Under the pieces are notes generated by a model. It was not told the origin of the DNA. It saw only the letters and a list, made by a program, of their open reading frames with translations, and searched no databases. Source: Cryptomeria japonica (taxonomy: Eukaryota; Streptophyta; Pinopsida; Cupressales; Cupressaceae). From it: a DNA stretch of 64,000 bases. Each line of letters opens with the position of its first letter. The stretch's first letter is position 1. Below, piece by piece: positions 11,792 to 23,800 of this stretch. The translations under genes were made by a program, and so were the position numbers. The stretch is from assembly GCF_030272615.1 (NCBI RefSeq), contig NC_081406.1, positions 165,895,521 through 165,959,520 on the forward strand. Direction: 5' to 3'.

Positions 11792-13753
11792 ATGCAAAAA
11801 CTCATGCTTCCCAATGGGTTTATGTACAAAAATAAGCATGAATTAAGTGGTAAAGGGGCTTCTAGAAATAAGAGGGACAGAGAGGCAGTGGAAGTGAAAA
11901 CTTCTGGTGTTGTGTCTGCTCCATCTCAGAATGGGAATGGCGAAGGTGTTGTAAGAGGAGCTGAGAAGGGTGTTGGAAGAAGTGGGGTTGTTTACATTCC
12001 CCCATTTAAGCTGGCTCAAATGATCAAAGATGTGGAAGACAAGAGCAGTGTGGAATACCAGCGCATGACATGGAATGCCCTTCAGAAGAGTATCGATGGG
12101 TTAGTAAACAAGGTAAATGCATCTAACATCAAGAACATCATTCTAGAGTTGTTTGCAAAGAATCTCATCCATGGGAGGGGTCTATTTTGTAGGTCTTGTA
12201 TGAAATCCCAAATGGCATCCCCTGGATTTACAGATGTTTTTGCTGCGTTGGTTGTTGTGGTACATACAAAATTTCCTTAAGTTGGCAATCTGCTTTTGTG
12301 AAGAATTATTTTGCATCTTAAGAGGGCATACAAACGCAATGACAAGCACATGTTGATAGCATCAACCAAATTCATAGCTCATTTAGTGAATCAACAAGTT
12401 GCACATGAGATCATTGCCTTGAAACTTCTGACCCTTTTACTAGAGAACCCATCAGATGATAGTGTCGAGGTTGTTGTTGGGTTCGTGAAAGAATGTGGTT
12501 CTTTGTTGCAAGACCTTTCACCCAAAGGTCTCTCTGGGATTTTTGAAAGATTTAGAGGTATTCTCCATGAGGGGGAAATTGACAAACAAGTACAATTTTT
12601 AATTGAAGGCCTTTTTGCAATTCACAAAGCTAAGTTTGAGGTCATCCAGCTGTGCATCCAGATCAATTAACACATGAAGTTTTCCTAGAAGATGAACTTG
12701 ATCAAGAAGCTAGTTTGGATTTTTTCAAGCCAGAACCTGATTTCTTAGAGCATGAGGCAACCTATGAAAAACTCAAGAAAGATATCCTTGGAGATGCTTC
12801 TTTAGATGAAGTAGAAGGGGAGAATGATTCAGGTGATGATTCAGATGATGATGATGATGATGATGAAGAGGAAGGTGAGGAAGCACTGAGAATACAAGAT
12901 GAGACAAAGACAAACTTGGTCAATTTAAGACGTTCAATTTATTTGACAACCATGTCAAGTGTTGATTTTGAGGAAGCTGGTCATAAGCTACTAAAGATCA
13001 AGCTTGAACCTGGTCAAGAGAGAACATACCTTCATTATTATGGTCTTCTTGGGCAAAGATTCTATATGATCAATAAAATCTATGAGGAATTTTTTGATGT
13101 GTTTTGTACAATAGTATTCTATGATACACAGACTAGAAACAAATAAACTGCGTAATGTTGCAAAGTTTTTGGCCCACTTACTTCTCATAGATGCTCTTCC
13201 ATGGCATTGTCTTGCTTATATACGTCTAACAGAGGAACATACTATGTCCTCTTCCTGTATTTTTATAAAGATTCTCCTGCAGGAGCTGGCAGAGCAACTT
13301 GGTATATTGTTGCTTAATGAAAGGTTGAATGATCGAACAATGCAAGAATCTTTTGATTCAATTTCTCCAAAGGACAATCCCAAAAATTCACGGTTTGCTA
13401 TCAATTTCTTTACTTCTATTGGTCTTGGTGGTATCACTGAGATTTTACGTGAGTATTTGAAGAATATGCCAAGGCTTGTAATGCAGCAGCAAAAGTCTAT
13501 TCCTGAGTCAGATGAATCTACCTCTAGTGACAATTCTTCTAGTTCATTAGGTTTGTTAGATTCTAATACATCAGACTCAGATTCTGAGAGTGAAACTGAC
13601 AGTGATAGCAGTAAGGACTCACCAAGAAAGAAAAATAATTCAAAGCATGATAATGAGTATGAAAAAACAAGAAGAAAGAAAAGGGCAAGGGCATCTGACT
13701 TGGAGGATGGAAGTGACAGTGGAAAAATCAGAAGGAAAAAGAAAAGGAATTAA
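11792..13753 (+). pseudogene. Captured or retro-copied CWC22 splicing-factor homolog
   Basis: CWC22 is a nuclear spliceosome protein that recruits the exon-junction-complex helicase eIF4A3. Four overlapping frames (11792-12280, 12311-12670, 12652-13146, 13121-13753) line up along one CWC22-like protein. The landmarks are VYIPPFKLAQM, then YQRMTWNALQKSIDGLVNK and GRGLFCRSCMKSQMASPGF (MIF4G domain), HLVNQQVAHEIIALKLL, an acidic linker near 12830-12880, NLVNLRRSIYLTTMSSVDF (MA3 domain), RFAINFFTSIGLGGITE, and a Ser/Asp- then Lys-rich tail. There are no introns, which suggests a processed copy. Two nonsense codons near 12280-12300, a frameshift near 12640, a small in-frame loss near 13020 and a frameshift near 13100 disable it. 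It lies wholly inside CACTA-1. Confidence 0.93.
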
Positions 13754-14132
13754 AAATCTTTCTAGTTAGTTATTCAAGGCTCCAGTAGACACTATTTTCT
13801 TGGACTGTGACAAACAAAAGAATCACTCCCAAGTGCTTTGGTTTTATAATAGATGATTATAAGATGCTACAATTTTGTCTTATGTATTTTAATAGCCATG
13901 GGTTTTAGAGTTATGTACTTGACAGGTAATGGATAAACAGTGTTAGGAGGAGAAAATATTGAAGGCCAAGTGCAGATTGTGATAATACTAGATCAATGAA
14001 TCCTGTTATTTATTGAGTATTTCTTGTTTTCCATATTGTGTGATGTACCATAAGCAAACTAGAAATCTAAATTCAATAAGATGCTTTGTTCAATGATGAT
14101 AATTTCTATTTTCTTGCCTGTGAAGAAAGACC
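13754..14132. other. Possible CWC22 3' UTR and spacer
   Basis: This AT-rich stretch follows the CWC22 stop codon. It may be the 3' UTR of the copied transcript, but I see no clear poly(A) tail and no target duplication that would mark where the copy ends. Confidence 0.3.
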
Positions 14133-14903
14133 ATGTTAGACAATATCAACGAACAACAAAATAAGGAGACAATTGCTAGATTGTGGTCTAACTTGAAAAG
14201 AAAAGGTGATGGAAAATGTTATTGTCCATACAAAATTTGTAAGGGGTTAAAGACTAGAAGACTTCTAATCAAAACAATGAAGAAACATTGTAGGCTGCAT
14301 GGTCACATTGAAGGTGGACATGATTATCATCCACTGGTAATTTTTTCATTATATCATTTTGACAATTTATATACATAATAAATCACGTGATGATGGGATC
14401 ATGATCCCAATTTATTTAGGTTTATCAATTTTATATAGGTCGAGCACCCCAGAGCACTTGGTATGGATCAACACAACCCTAAGAATATGGTTTTCGAAGT
14501 GGATGAATATGGAGGTGTGAATATCGAAGCTGAAGATAATGATCCCATGGAAGATGATGATCATGAGCTAGAAAACACAATTGAAGATGATGGTACAAAT
14601 ACATTGATCCATGACTCATTTAGTACTCGTGTAGCTGATCATGATGATGAAGATGACCTTGATGTTGTTCATGATGTCCCTCTACTTGAGAAGCCATCCG
14701 AGGCCCTTTACGAAGGCTCGCAGGCAACTCTTCTCTCCATTGTATTGTTGTTGGTGAACTTGAAGGTTATGAATGGTTTATCCAACATAACAATGTCATG
14801 TATGTTAAGGAATTTCATATATGTCATAATAAACTATGAATCATGTTGTACCATTAATATTCTTTATTATAAAAAATTATATTTTTTTGTTGTAGATTTA
14901 TAG
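14133..14903 (+). pseudogene. CACTA transposase fragment (TNP2-like N-terminal region)
   Basis: The first exon (to 14336) has a Cys/His pattern, CYCPYKICKG, then LHGHIEGGHDYHP. This resembles the transposase-associated domain found upstream of plant En/Spm TNP2 proteins. A 102-bp intron with GT (14337) and AG (14438) boundaries joins it in frame to an acidic exon that ends PLLEKPSEALYEGS, then LLVNLKVMNGLSN. This matches the start of the TNP2 family. Coding similarity stops near 14820 and no DDE core follows. It fits the identity of CACTA-1 as an En/Spm element with a truncated transposase gene. Confidence 0.7.
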
Positions 14904-15574
14904 GTGAGTTTTTGCTATAGATTTGTAATTATGTGCTAATTAATGGTTAAGGATGATATGTGTTAATTAATATTGATGAATGTTGCGTGTTAATTAATGT
15001 TAATCAATGTTATGTGTTAATGAATGTTATGTGATATTAATGAATGAATGCTATATTTTATTATTGGTAGAAAGAATTAAAGAATGAATGTTATAAGATG
15101 TTAACGGGGAATTTAGAGTGATGTTAGGGGGGGAGGGGCCAAATGAGCTTCCACCTTCACGTGGTTGGCCTTGTTAAGTAGAGAATATTAAACTATTCTC
15201 GAAACCAAGTGAAGATCAACAAGGCAGCACACTTTTCAATATTTCATTATGTTGCATAGTTAATCTTATTGAATAATGTATATTGAATCTTAATTGCAGG
15301 ATGCAAGTGGAGCCAACACGAACAACAAAACCACAAGTTGTTGGGTATAGTGAACTCCCATATTGTCTTGTCTGTACACAAACAATATGAGTTGCTTCTA
15401 GTGTTGATATCTAAGGTAGGACAACAAAAGTTATGAATATGCCTCATCCTTGTAAGTTTTTATATTACTTGTAAGTAATGAATATGCCTCATCCTTGTAA
15501 TTTTTTTATTACTTGTAGGTCATGAATATTGCTCTTTAGTTGATTAAAATTAAATGAAAATATTTAATGAATAC
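14904..15574. other. CACTA-1 interior; short tandem duplication
   Basis: No gene is recognised. Around 15432-15520 a unit of about 46 bp containing GAATATGCCTCATCCTTG is repeated twice in tandem. Repeated GTTAATTAATGTT-like strings lie near 14940-15050. Confidence 0.5.
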
Positions 15575-16495
15575 ACAAAACTATATACATATGCAGGAGC
15601 ACCATGGTTGAGATGGTCCAACTCCCTAGTCTCACTCTACGACTAAGCTCATTCCATATCTAAATCAAATACATCTCAAATACATGGTCGGTGGAAAGTT
15701 GCAAAATGTCATTTTCATACATAAGCAAGACATACACAATTTGGCAAAATCACCAAGAGAATGGTAAAAAGTGTGTTTGATATTGTATCATGGATGCTTT
15801 TAAGGATTGTATCATGGATGCAAAAAATCTCTTCATTAATCCTTGACTCATGATTGCTATAATACTTCTTTAGACTTCTCATGTCATTTGTTTTACTTCT
15901 TCACTATTTTGGACTGAGTTTCAACTATGAATTTGCCTTGACTTATGACTGTACCTAGCTTTGTCCTATCTTTGTAAGCTTCCTCTTTAAATTGTGGTTG
16001 TAGCTTTGATAATAGCTTTTTAATGTTGCACTATTTGTAAGGAGGACAACTCCTTATGCATGTTACAAATTGTATTCTAGTGACTGAGACTAACCTAATG
16101 CATCTCAGAATGGCATAAATTGCAAGGATGGAGATATAGCAGATGAGTTCAAGATTGTTGTTGTATAAATTATTCAATTTTTGTGCTTCAAATTTATGTA
16201 TATAGACTATTTATAGTCTACTCTATATTTCCTACTCAGCTACTCCTATTGCTTTAAAATGAAATGTGAACTGATGAGTTGTGTTCTATAGATGACCAGT
16301 GCCTTTCTTCATTGTTTGGGCTACAAAGTCTTTATATTTCTTTAGGACTTATTGTGTAAACTTATGAGATAATTTTTAAACCCACCACCTCTCGATGAGT
16401 CTGTCAGTTACATTATTACCAAGCGCTGTGTCTTTTTGGCATATAACTGGTAACCAACATTTTTTGTTTAAAAAACTGCAAGATAAACAAATTGA
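15575..16495 (+). repeat. Module segment A' (diverged direct repeat of 26945-27385)
   Basis: Two blocks match the segment at 26945-27385: ACAAAACTATATACATATG with its following GCACCATGGTTGAGAT at 15575, and a 90-bp stretch at 16403-16495 containing AACTGCAAGATAAACAAA. The order and orientation are the same. Sequence between the blocks is poorly conserved. The segment is followed directly by segment B', whereas in the right-hand copy about 3.5 kb with the 1005-codon frame lies between A and B. Confidence 0.65.
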
Positions 16496-17768
16496 GTATT
16501 GCCATCTCCTCACCGATACCTATTTGGTATCCATCGGTCCCTTTTTATGTCGAAGAAACCCTGGGCTTTGGTGACTTCCTTTAGTTTTCCATCAAAATGA
16601 TTTTTCCATCTATATCACTATGCTCCTTCGATGAATGGGTTTGTTGTCTCACCGAAGACCCTTTTAACCTCTCTTTGTTGTCTTCCACCAATAAAGTTGT
16701 ATCAATGAAACCATGTGTATCGGAGACATGCCTTTTACTCTCCTTGAAAATCATATTCTCTTTGAAATCTTTTTGTTGTCCGTCGGGTTTCATGTCGAAG
16801 AGACTTTGGACTTCGGTGACTTCTTTTGTCCTCCCATTGAAACTCATATCCTTATCGATATCATTCATTGATGTAGTTTTCTTCTATTTTATCTCTATCA
16901 CTTTTTCAATGAGAATGCTTCTTTCGGTGAATCTTCTTTATCTTGCATCGATGATATTGTTTCTTCAAAATCCTTTTCTCATCAGTGGTGTCTACCTCTA
17001 CTTTCTTCAATACCTTTTGTTGGTGGGACCATCTCTTTCAGTGATTCTTTTTGTATCGATAGTGTTATATCCTCGAAGACCTTTTCTTGTCGATGAGAAC
17101 CATCTCCACTTTCCTCGAAATCTTTTATCGATGGAGTTACTGTCTTCGATGAGTCCTTTTTGAAGTTGATCGGTGTTTGCTTTCTTTGATGCCCCTTTTA
17201 TATCGATGAGACATCATTGGGTCTTATTGATACTATTTGAATCTTAGATACTTTGATAGAATGCTTTTAGACTTGTTCAATAACTTATGGGTTATTACGG
17301 TATCAATGAAAATGATGATTTCTTCCAAAGAGAGATGGCTTCTCTGATTTCTTCCAACAATAAAGTTGTATCGATGAAACCATGTGTATCAGAGACATGC
17401 CCTTTAGTCTCCTTGAAACTCATATTCTCATTGAAATCTTTTTGTTGTCCGTCGGGTTTTATGTCAAAGAGACTTTGGACTTCGGTGACTTCTTTTGTCC
17501 TCCCATAGAAACTCATATCCTTATCGATATCATTCATCGATGTAGTTTTCTTCTATTTTATCGATATCACTTTTTTGATGATAATGCTTCTTTCGATGAA
17601 TATTCTTTATCTTGCATCGATGATATTTCTTCTTCGAAAGCCTCTTCTCATCAGTGGGAGCCACCTTTGCTTTCTTCGATACCTTTTGTTGGTGGGACCA
17701 TCTCTTTCGGTGATTCTTTTTGTATCGATAGTGTTATATCCTCAAAGACCTTTTCTTGTCGATGAGAA
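16496..17768 (-). repeat. Module segment B', 669-bp tandem units rich in TCGATGA
   Basis: It matches 30880-31150 in direct orientation (shared string TTATGTCGAAGAAACC). It contains a tandem duplication with a period of about 669 bp (anchors at 16683 and 17352). The second unit is split at 17768 by the inner LTR element and continues at 25722-25977. TATCGATGAG and TTCGATGAA recur many times. The minus strand reads as hydrophilic peptides that repeat KEVTEVQSLFDMKPDGQQ and similar (16581-16868, 17295-17537). The hydrophobic plus-strand frame at 16597-17163 is probably just the complement of this charged coding repeat. Confidence 0.75.
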
Positions 17769-18913
17769 TGTTACTATTCACTAAGTTGTCATTAGTTTTA
17801 TGTCCAAAGTCATTCTATATACTCTAGTCGGTTATTACTACCGAAATACTCAGTCGGTAAGCATAGTGAAGTCGGTTATAGAAGAAAGTACTAATAGAGT
17901 CTAGTATACACCGAGTTGTCTACCGAGTAATACTCTATGTCTACCAAGCAATAAAAATGATATACCGAGTTAACACACACCGAGTGAAATGTGTTACTAG
18001 ATTCATTGAACCTAGACACACATGGGAAACATGTTACAAGATCGAGGTAACAGGAAGCCATTATCACATTGGAAATTGCACCATAAGATCTGGTATGATT
18101 TTGAGGATATCTATCCAATGAAATATTTTGTATGGTTATTCATTTAATGAATCATGTTTGTAAGATCGAAGCAAGATCAAATCACCATCATAAGAGATCT
18201 ATTTATACAACATGAATTGAGGATCAGGTAGGTGTATGTGTATGTGCGTGATGCAAAACATAAGGAAGCACTGAGTATTGTGAGTGTTAGAGATACAGAG
18301 GTCATCGAGAAGGATTTCAAAGAACATTCAAGAAATAGAGTAAATAGAAGGGTTTACTGAGTTACTTTATGGGTTACCAAGGTATTCTATAAGTAAGGTA
18401 ATCTCATTTTGAGCACATAGAATCTTCTATAACATTTCAGATGTGAAGTTGCAGATATTTGTAATATTGATTGTAATATTTTGTTGTTGTAAGAGAAACC
18501 TTTAATAGGGTAAAAAGACTCTAACAGTGTCTATAAATTGTAAAGCCTTTAAACAGGTGCAACATTTAGAATAAGTGTTGTAAAATCCTTTAGTAAGGTA
18601 GATCTAACAATCTTGATACTCCTAACAGGGTAAGCTATCAGAAATAGCTGAACATGTAGCTCTAACTAAGAAACCTTTATTATTGCAGTAGTGAATTTGT
18701 GGGTGCCATCCCCACTGCAGTTTTTCTCTCTAACCAAGAGTTTCTGCGTAACAAAAATATGTGTTATTGAGTGAATCATGTATGATTGTTATTTATTTGT
18801 TTTATCAGTTTTTGGTTTATGCTTAACAATAAAGTTATTGTTGAAGAAAAGTTTTGAAGTATTGATTCACCCCTCCCCTCTCAGTACATTACCTTTCCAT
18901 ATTGGGCCTAACA
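17769..18913 (+). repeat. 5' LTR of inner retrotransposon
   Basis: It carries TG...CA ends and pairs with 24575-25721. The 5' 250 bp carries four or more copies of ACCGAGT (17909-17990), a possible regulatory word. The end has the C-rich string CACCCCTCCCCTCTCAG. Confidence 0.93.
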
Positions 18914-18915
18914 AT

Positions 18916-18927
18916 TGGTATCAGAGC
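18916..18927 (+). other. Primer binding site, Met-tRNA type
   Basis: TGGTATCAGAGC begins two bases after the LTR end at 18913. Confidence 0.9.
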
Positions 18928-18975
18928 TTGAATCTTGAAAAAGGGTTTAACTACCTAAAGAGAAAGATCTTAACA

Positions 18976-20328
18976 ATGGAAGGCTTTAGACAATCTCAGA
19001 GAATTGTGAATCTTCAAAATGAATTGGATCATGCTAATCAAGTGATTGCTGACATGCAGAAACAAATGCAAAAATCTCCAAAAGTTAGAAGAAGATTATC
19101 TGATGATTTGCAGGACTCTCAAGAGTTAGTGGAACAAATTGAGACATCATATGAGAATAGTATAGCTAAAGATACTAAAGAAATGATTGAAGAACTGAAA
19201 GAATAGAACAAAGCACTGATTGATTAGCTAAAAGCAATGAAAATAGGACATGAACATTTTAGCACATAGATGACTGAAAATCTTGATGCATTGAGGACAA
19301 CCGAGGATAAAGTAAGAGATCTAGAAAGAGAAAAACAACAGCTTGAAGCTTTAGTATCTGAAAAGAATGATGAAATCACAAGGTTGACTGGGATTCAACA
19401 AAATTTGTTAGATCAATTGGGTTATGCACATCATGAAGAAAATCTGAAAGATGATGAGAATCAAGCATTGAAACTTGAAATATCAAGGTTGACCGATGAA
19501 CTTGAAACAGAGAAGAAATCCAAAGAAACACTGAAAAAGAGTTATGAAGCATCAAAGATGTTGGATGAGCAACTAAATACAAAAAGACCCAACAAAGTTG
19601 CAGGACTTGGTTACAAAGGAAAAGACTCTACCGAGAAGGGAATCCACACTACTGAGAGAGGAGAATCATCAAAGCAAGCTGGAAATAAGAAGAACATCAA
19701 AGGAAAGAAGCCTATTTGCAACTACTGTGGAAAACAAGGTCATACTGCTAACATGTGCCAAATCAAAAAAGGTAAGCAACCGAATGTCACTAGGTCTAAT
19801 GGTTATTGATACAATTGCAATAAATATGGTCACACATCTAACCAATGTAGGACAAAGTCTGCTAGTAATTATCAGAAGGCAAAATTCCAAGGGCTTTATA
19901 AAAACTGCAATAGATATGGACATAGTACCAAGAAGTGTTGGTTTAAGTAGAGGAACTATATGTGGTCTGCACACCGAGCAAATACTAGAGGCTACCGAGC
20001 TCACATAGATCCTAACCAACAGTATTTTGCAGTACCATGGGATTACAATACAAGGATATGGTGTGAATGTTGTGGACGATATGGACATATAAGTGCCAAC
20101 TTCTTTATAAGGTTTGGAATGAACAACCAAAGATCATGGAGAAATCCTAGTATGGCATGTTTTCATTGTCACAAAGTTGGACACTTGACTAGAGATTGCA
20201 GAGATCAACCTAGAGGAGACACTGAAGAAATAAAAGGCAAATTACAGATGATTTGGAAAAAGAAGGAAATTGTGTCAAATGATGAAAGCACCTTACCTAC
20301 TGAGTTAGGTGCATCTATTCCAAATTAA
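18976..20328 (+). pseudogene. Gag-like protein with coiled coil and five zinc knuckles
   Basis: One frame of 450 codons runs from ATG 18976 to the TAA at 20326 without any frameshift, but with stops at 19204, 19225, 19267 (all TAG), 19807 (TGA) and about 19948 (TAG). Residues 1-220 are heptad-rich coiled coil (MEGFRQSQRIVNLQNELD onward). Then follow five CCHC knuckles. CNYCGKQGHTANMC (19717) and CFHCHKVGHLTRDC (20158) are intact. The three between (near 19807, 19900 and 20060) have lost a cysteine, in one case to the TGA stop itself. Gag binds element RNA and forms the particle. Five knuckles are unusual; one or two is the norm in plant LTR elements. Confidence 0.85.
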
Positions 20329-20860
20329 TTGGTAAAGGTGTGAAGGGACTACATTCTCTCAAAGTTAAATCTTAACAGTTCCCATATTTTATCATGTACT
20401 TAATTCAAAATCTGCATAGCTAAAGATGCATTAGGAAATTTGAAATTTTATTAAGTTTTTTGGAGCACTAGTCTAGTCGGTAAATGAAGGAAGCCCGTTT
20501 AGTCAGTAAATAAGGGAATGACTGGCTACTCGAGAAAAGCATAAAAAGGAAGTGGTACCGAGTGCATTTAATGTTTTCTTACCTAACTGCATGGAGCCCG
20601 ATGAGGTAAAATTATGTACTTAAAGATTTTACATGGTCATTTTAATTTACCAAGTTTTCAGAGAGTAGAGCAAAGCAATTCAAGGTGATCAAATCTCTTC
20701 TGAAGCAAAAATTTAAGGTATTTACTCCAATCACAATGCATTGTCAAGCTAGTTTACCGATCATATCAAGTTGTTATTATTTGCTATGTAGAAAGCATCT
20801 GCTGTTTGAAAGTCTTCAAGCCCTAAGGATCTTTTGTTTAGTGTTTATCTGAAATCTGCA
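20329..20860. other. Spacer between gag and ORF2 of the inner element
   Basis: AT-rich sequence with several ACCGAG words and no coding frame. A leader or internal promoter for the second frame could lie here, but I see no decisive signal. Confidence 0.4.
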
Positions 20861-23800
20861 ATGGCACCTAAGATCCAGAACCTCGTTGTTGTTGAAAACA
20901 TTGAAAAGCCCTCACTAAAATACTCTCTTACTCCCAAAGTTGCATCTGAACTGGATGATAAGACTGCATTTTCACTCATACCGGATAGAGTTTTGTTAGT
21001 TGAGGATGTCAGAGTCTTCACTAAGTGTCGGATTGAGGAACTAGGTCATGTTGAGATCAAGGACACATATGATGAATTGTGTACTGATGGGAAACTAGAT
21101 AGCAAGTATGAACACATTAAAGTTAAGGGTTTGACCGAAGCCCTAACCTACTCGCAATTCTTCAAACCCCAGTGGGTTAAATTTGTTTTGAGCAAACTTC
21201 ATGATGACTTCATGTGGTTAGAAGAGAAACAATTTAAGATCACCAAGGATATTATCCACGTGATCACCAGGTATCCTATTTTTGATCATGCTTGAGCTCA
21301 GAAAATGATATCACAGAAGGAATTGATCAGTTTAATCAGAGTAGAATCTGATTGCAGAGGTCTAAAACTGAACATTGTCACAGATGCATAGCTGAAGTTT
21401 GCAATTAGACTTGTAGGCTATTGTTTCTTCCAATCGGCAAGGGAAAATAGTGTACCCTGTGCAGCTATCGATCTAGCATATAAAATTGTGAAGAAAGGCA
21501 TGAAAATAGATTTATGCAAAGTATTGTTGAAAAATCTGTTTGAGAATCTCAATACCATAAGGAAGCCAAAGAAGAACAATTCGGAAAACACACTGAAGTT
21601 TGGATCACTTTTCGTATGCATATTTTTCTATTTTGAGAAATTCTTCCCATCAGTCGGTAAAGTAGTTTGGGAGCTACATTGACCAATCACCCATCAAATC
21701 AATGACTTCATCAAGAAGCTAGGTGATAATTTTAATGAGATTATGGATGATTATTTCAGAAAGTTTCAAGAAAAGATGCATAATAGGTATAGAATTCCAC
21801 CCCAACTGGTAGAGAAGTACAAGGATGACATATGCTTTGAAGTAGACACAGACTACTACTATGTCACTGCAGTGGAACCAAGAACTTAATCTTTGCCACC
21901 AATGGGTTATGAGATTGATTTTGACATAACACAATAAGAGATAGATGGTTTTCTTACTCTTCCAAGGCATGCTACCGAGCTAAGATACGGTACATATGAA
22001 GAAGTTAAAGAGAAGGTTAAGATGAGCATTGTAGTACCCAAGGCTACAAGGAAGGCAACAAAAATGATTAAGGCATTAACTGAGAAGTTTGGAGAAGGTT
22101 CTTCCTCCACACCTGTCAAGGGCACTCTAGTCACCACCGAGGAGGAATCTAAAGCTCAAGAGGAAACTATTACTTTGAGCACCAAATTGCCTAAAGGGAA
22201 AGTCTTGAAAAGAAAAAAACAGGATACATCACAGGTATCACCGACTCCACCTGTGAAGAGGCCAAACATAAGATCATCTGCAGTGTCACCAAGCAAGAAA
22301 GAGAAGATTGTTGCTGCACCAAAGGTAACAAAGACTTATAAGAAATCTACTCGGAGACTCATTTCGGCTAAAGAGTCCAGTGACACTGAATCTGAGGATG
22401 TAAGTACGTTTCAGATTGTTAAGAGCAAACAAGAAGATGTACATAGCGTAGATAATTTCTGTGCAAATCTAAAACAATATGGTGGATTTGGAGCATTTAG
22501 ATATGTCAAGTATGAATCTAGGAATAATGATGAAAAGAGATAAATTGAAGAAGCTGTCATTTGCACACTTCTGAAATTCTGATTGGTCCCATTAGAAGTA
22601 TCTAATTCTATTCCAAAAGAATTGTATATTCATATTGATAATAGGTGGAAGTATGCTATGGACTTGGAGAAATAGATGAGAGAAAGAAGTCTTGTACATC
22701 TCTTCTCTGACATCTCGGTAGATGAAATAAATGAACATCTGAAATCCCATCAAGCAAAAGTTTTTGTCAAGCAAAGAGCCTTGAAATTGATGAATGGACT
22801 TTATCTAGATGTAGAAAATGAGACCAAAGAAAAGTGGCAGGAAATCTTTAAAATCAAGAATGCTTGTGAACAAGTTGGAGTTGAAATAGTTGATGTCACC
22901 GATCAAGATCCTAATATCACTGAGAAAGACCCTGCTGACACTATATAAATTGATGAGGATATCATGGACACTGAGGCACAAGAACAGGAAATGATAGAAG
23001 GGAATGCTTATGCACAACTGGTTTCAAGTGAGTCAGTTTTGCAACAAGTTCATCCCTATCCTCTAGTCACTCAGACTGTTTCAACCGAGGCACCTCAGGA
23101 TACTGAACAAGGAACAGATGGTCACAAGTCTACAGAAGGAGAAGCACCTTCTAGCTTCAGGGAACAAACTTCACAAGCACCTTCTAGCACTAAAAATGTT
23201 ACAATTGAAACCCCGAGCAAGGATTCACCGAAGGCTACAACAGAGGTTCACGGAATTGATAAAAGTGTTGCCTCTACCGAGCAACCTACCAAGGGTCAAC
23301 AAGCCTCCCAAGCCATTGTCTTAGTTCAACCGGTGAAAGCTAAAGAAAAGAAAATGAAAAAGCATAGTTTCAAATTAGATTTGTTAAAACTAATAGTGTT
23401 GCCAAATGTAGACATCTCCAAATTAAAAGGGCAAGCACTCATTGACTTTGGTGAACTATGCAAGGCCAAAGCAGAACAGGAGAAGCAAATGGCTATTCAA
23501 AAGAAAAACAGAGTACTTCAAAAGGTAAAAGCACTCTTAACCGAAATGCTACCTGAAGCTACAGTGACACAAGATGCAGCCATCCATGTTCAATTGGATG
23601 AACTCCTAACTAAGATAGAGACATCAGGAGTAGATTCATCTGAATATTTGGGCAAATTAAAGGATAAAGAACTCACTGCAAAAATGATTGAAGAGGTACA
23701 AAAATCTATTGCTATTGGCAAAGTTAAACCTATCAAATTTATTGCTGAGTTGTCCCCTCAACTCAAGCACATTCATTCATTATTTCAGAAACTTTGTACA

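Noticed and set aside
16597-17163. 188-codon hydrophobic frame that looks like a membrane protein
   Set aside because: It is the complement of a charged, repetitive minus-strand frame in the TCGATGA repeats and is not conserved between units as a protein.
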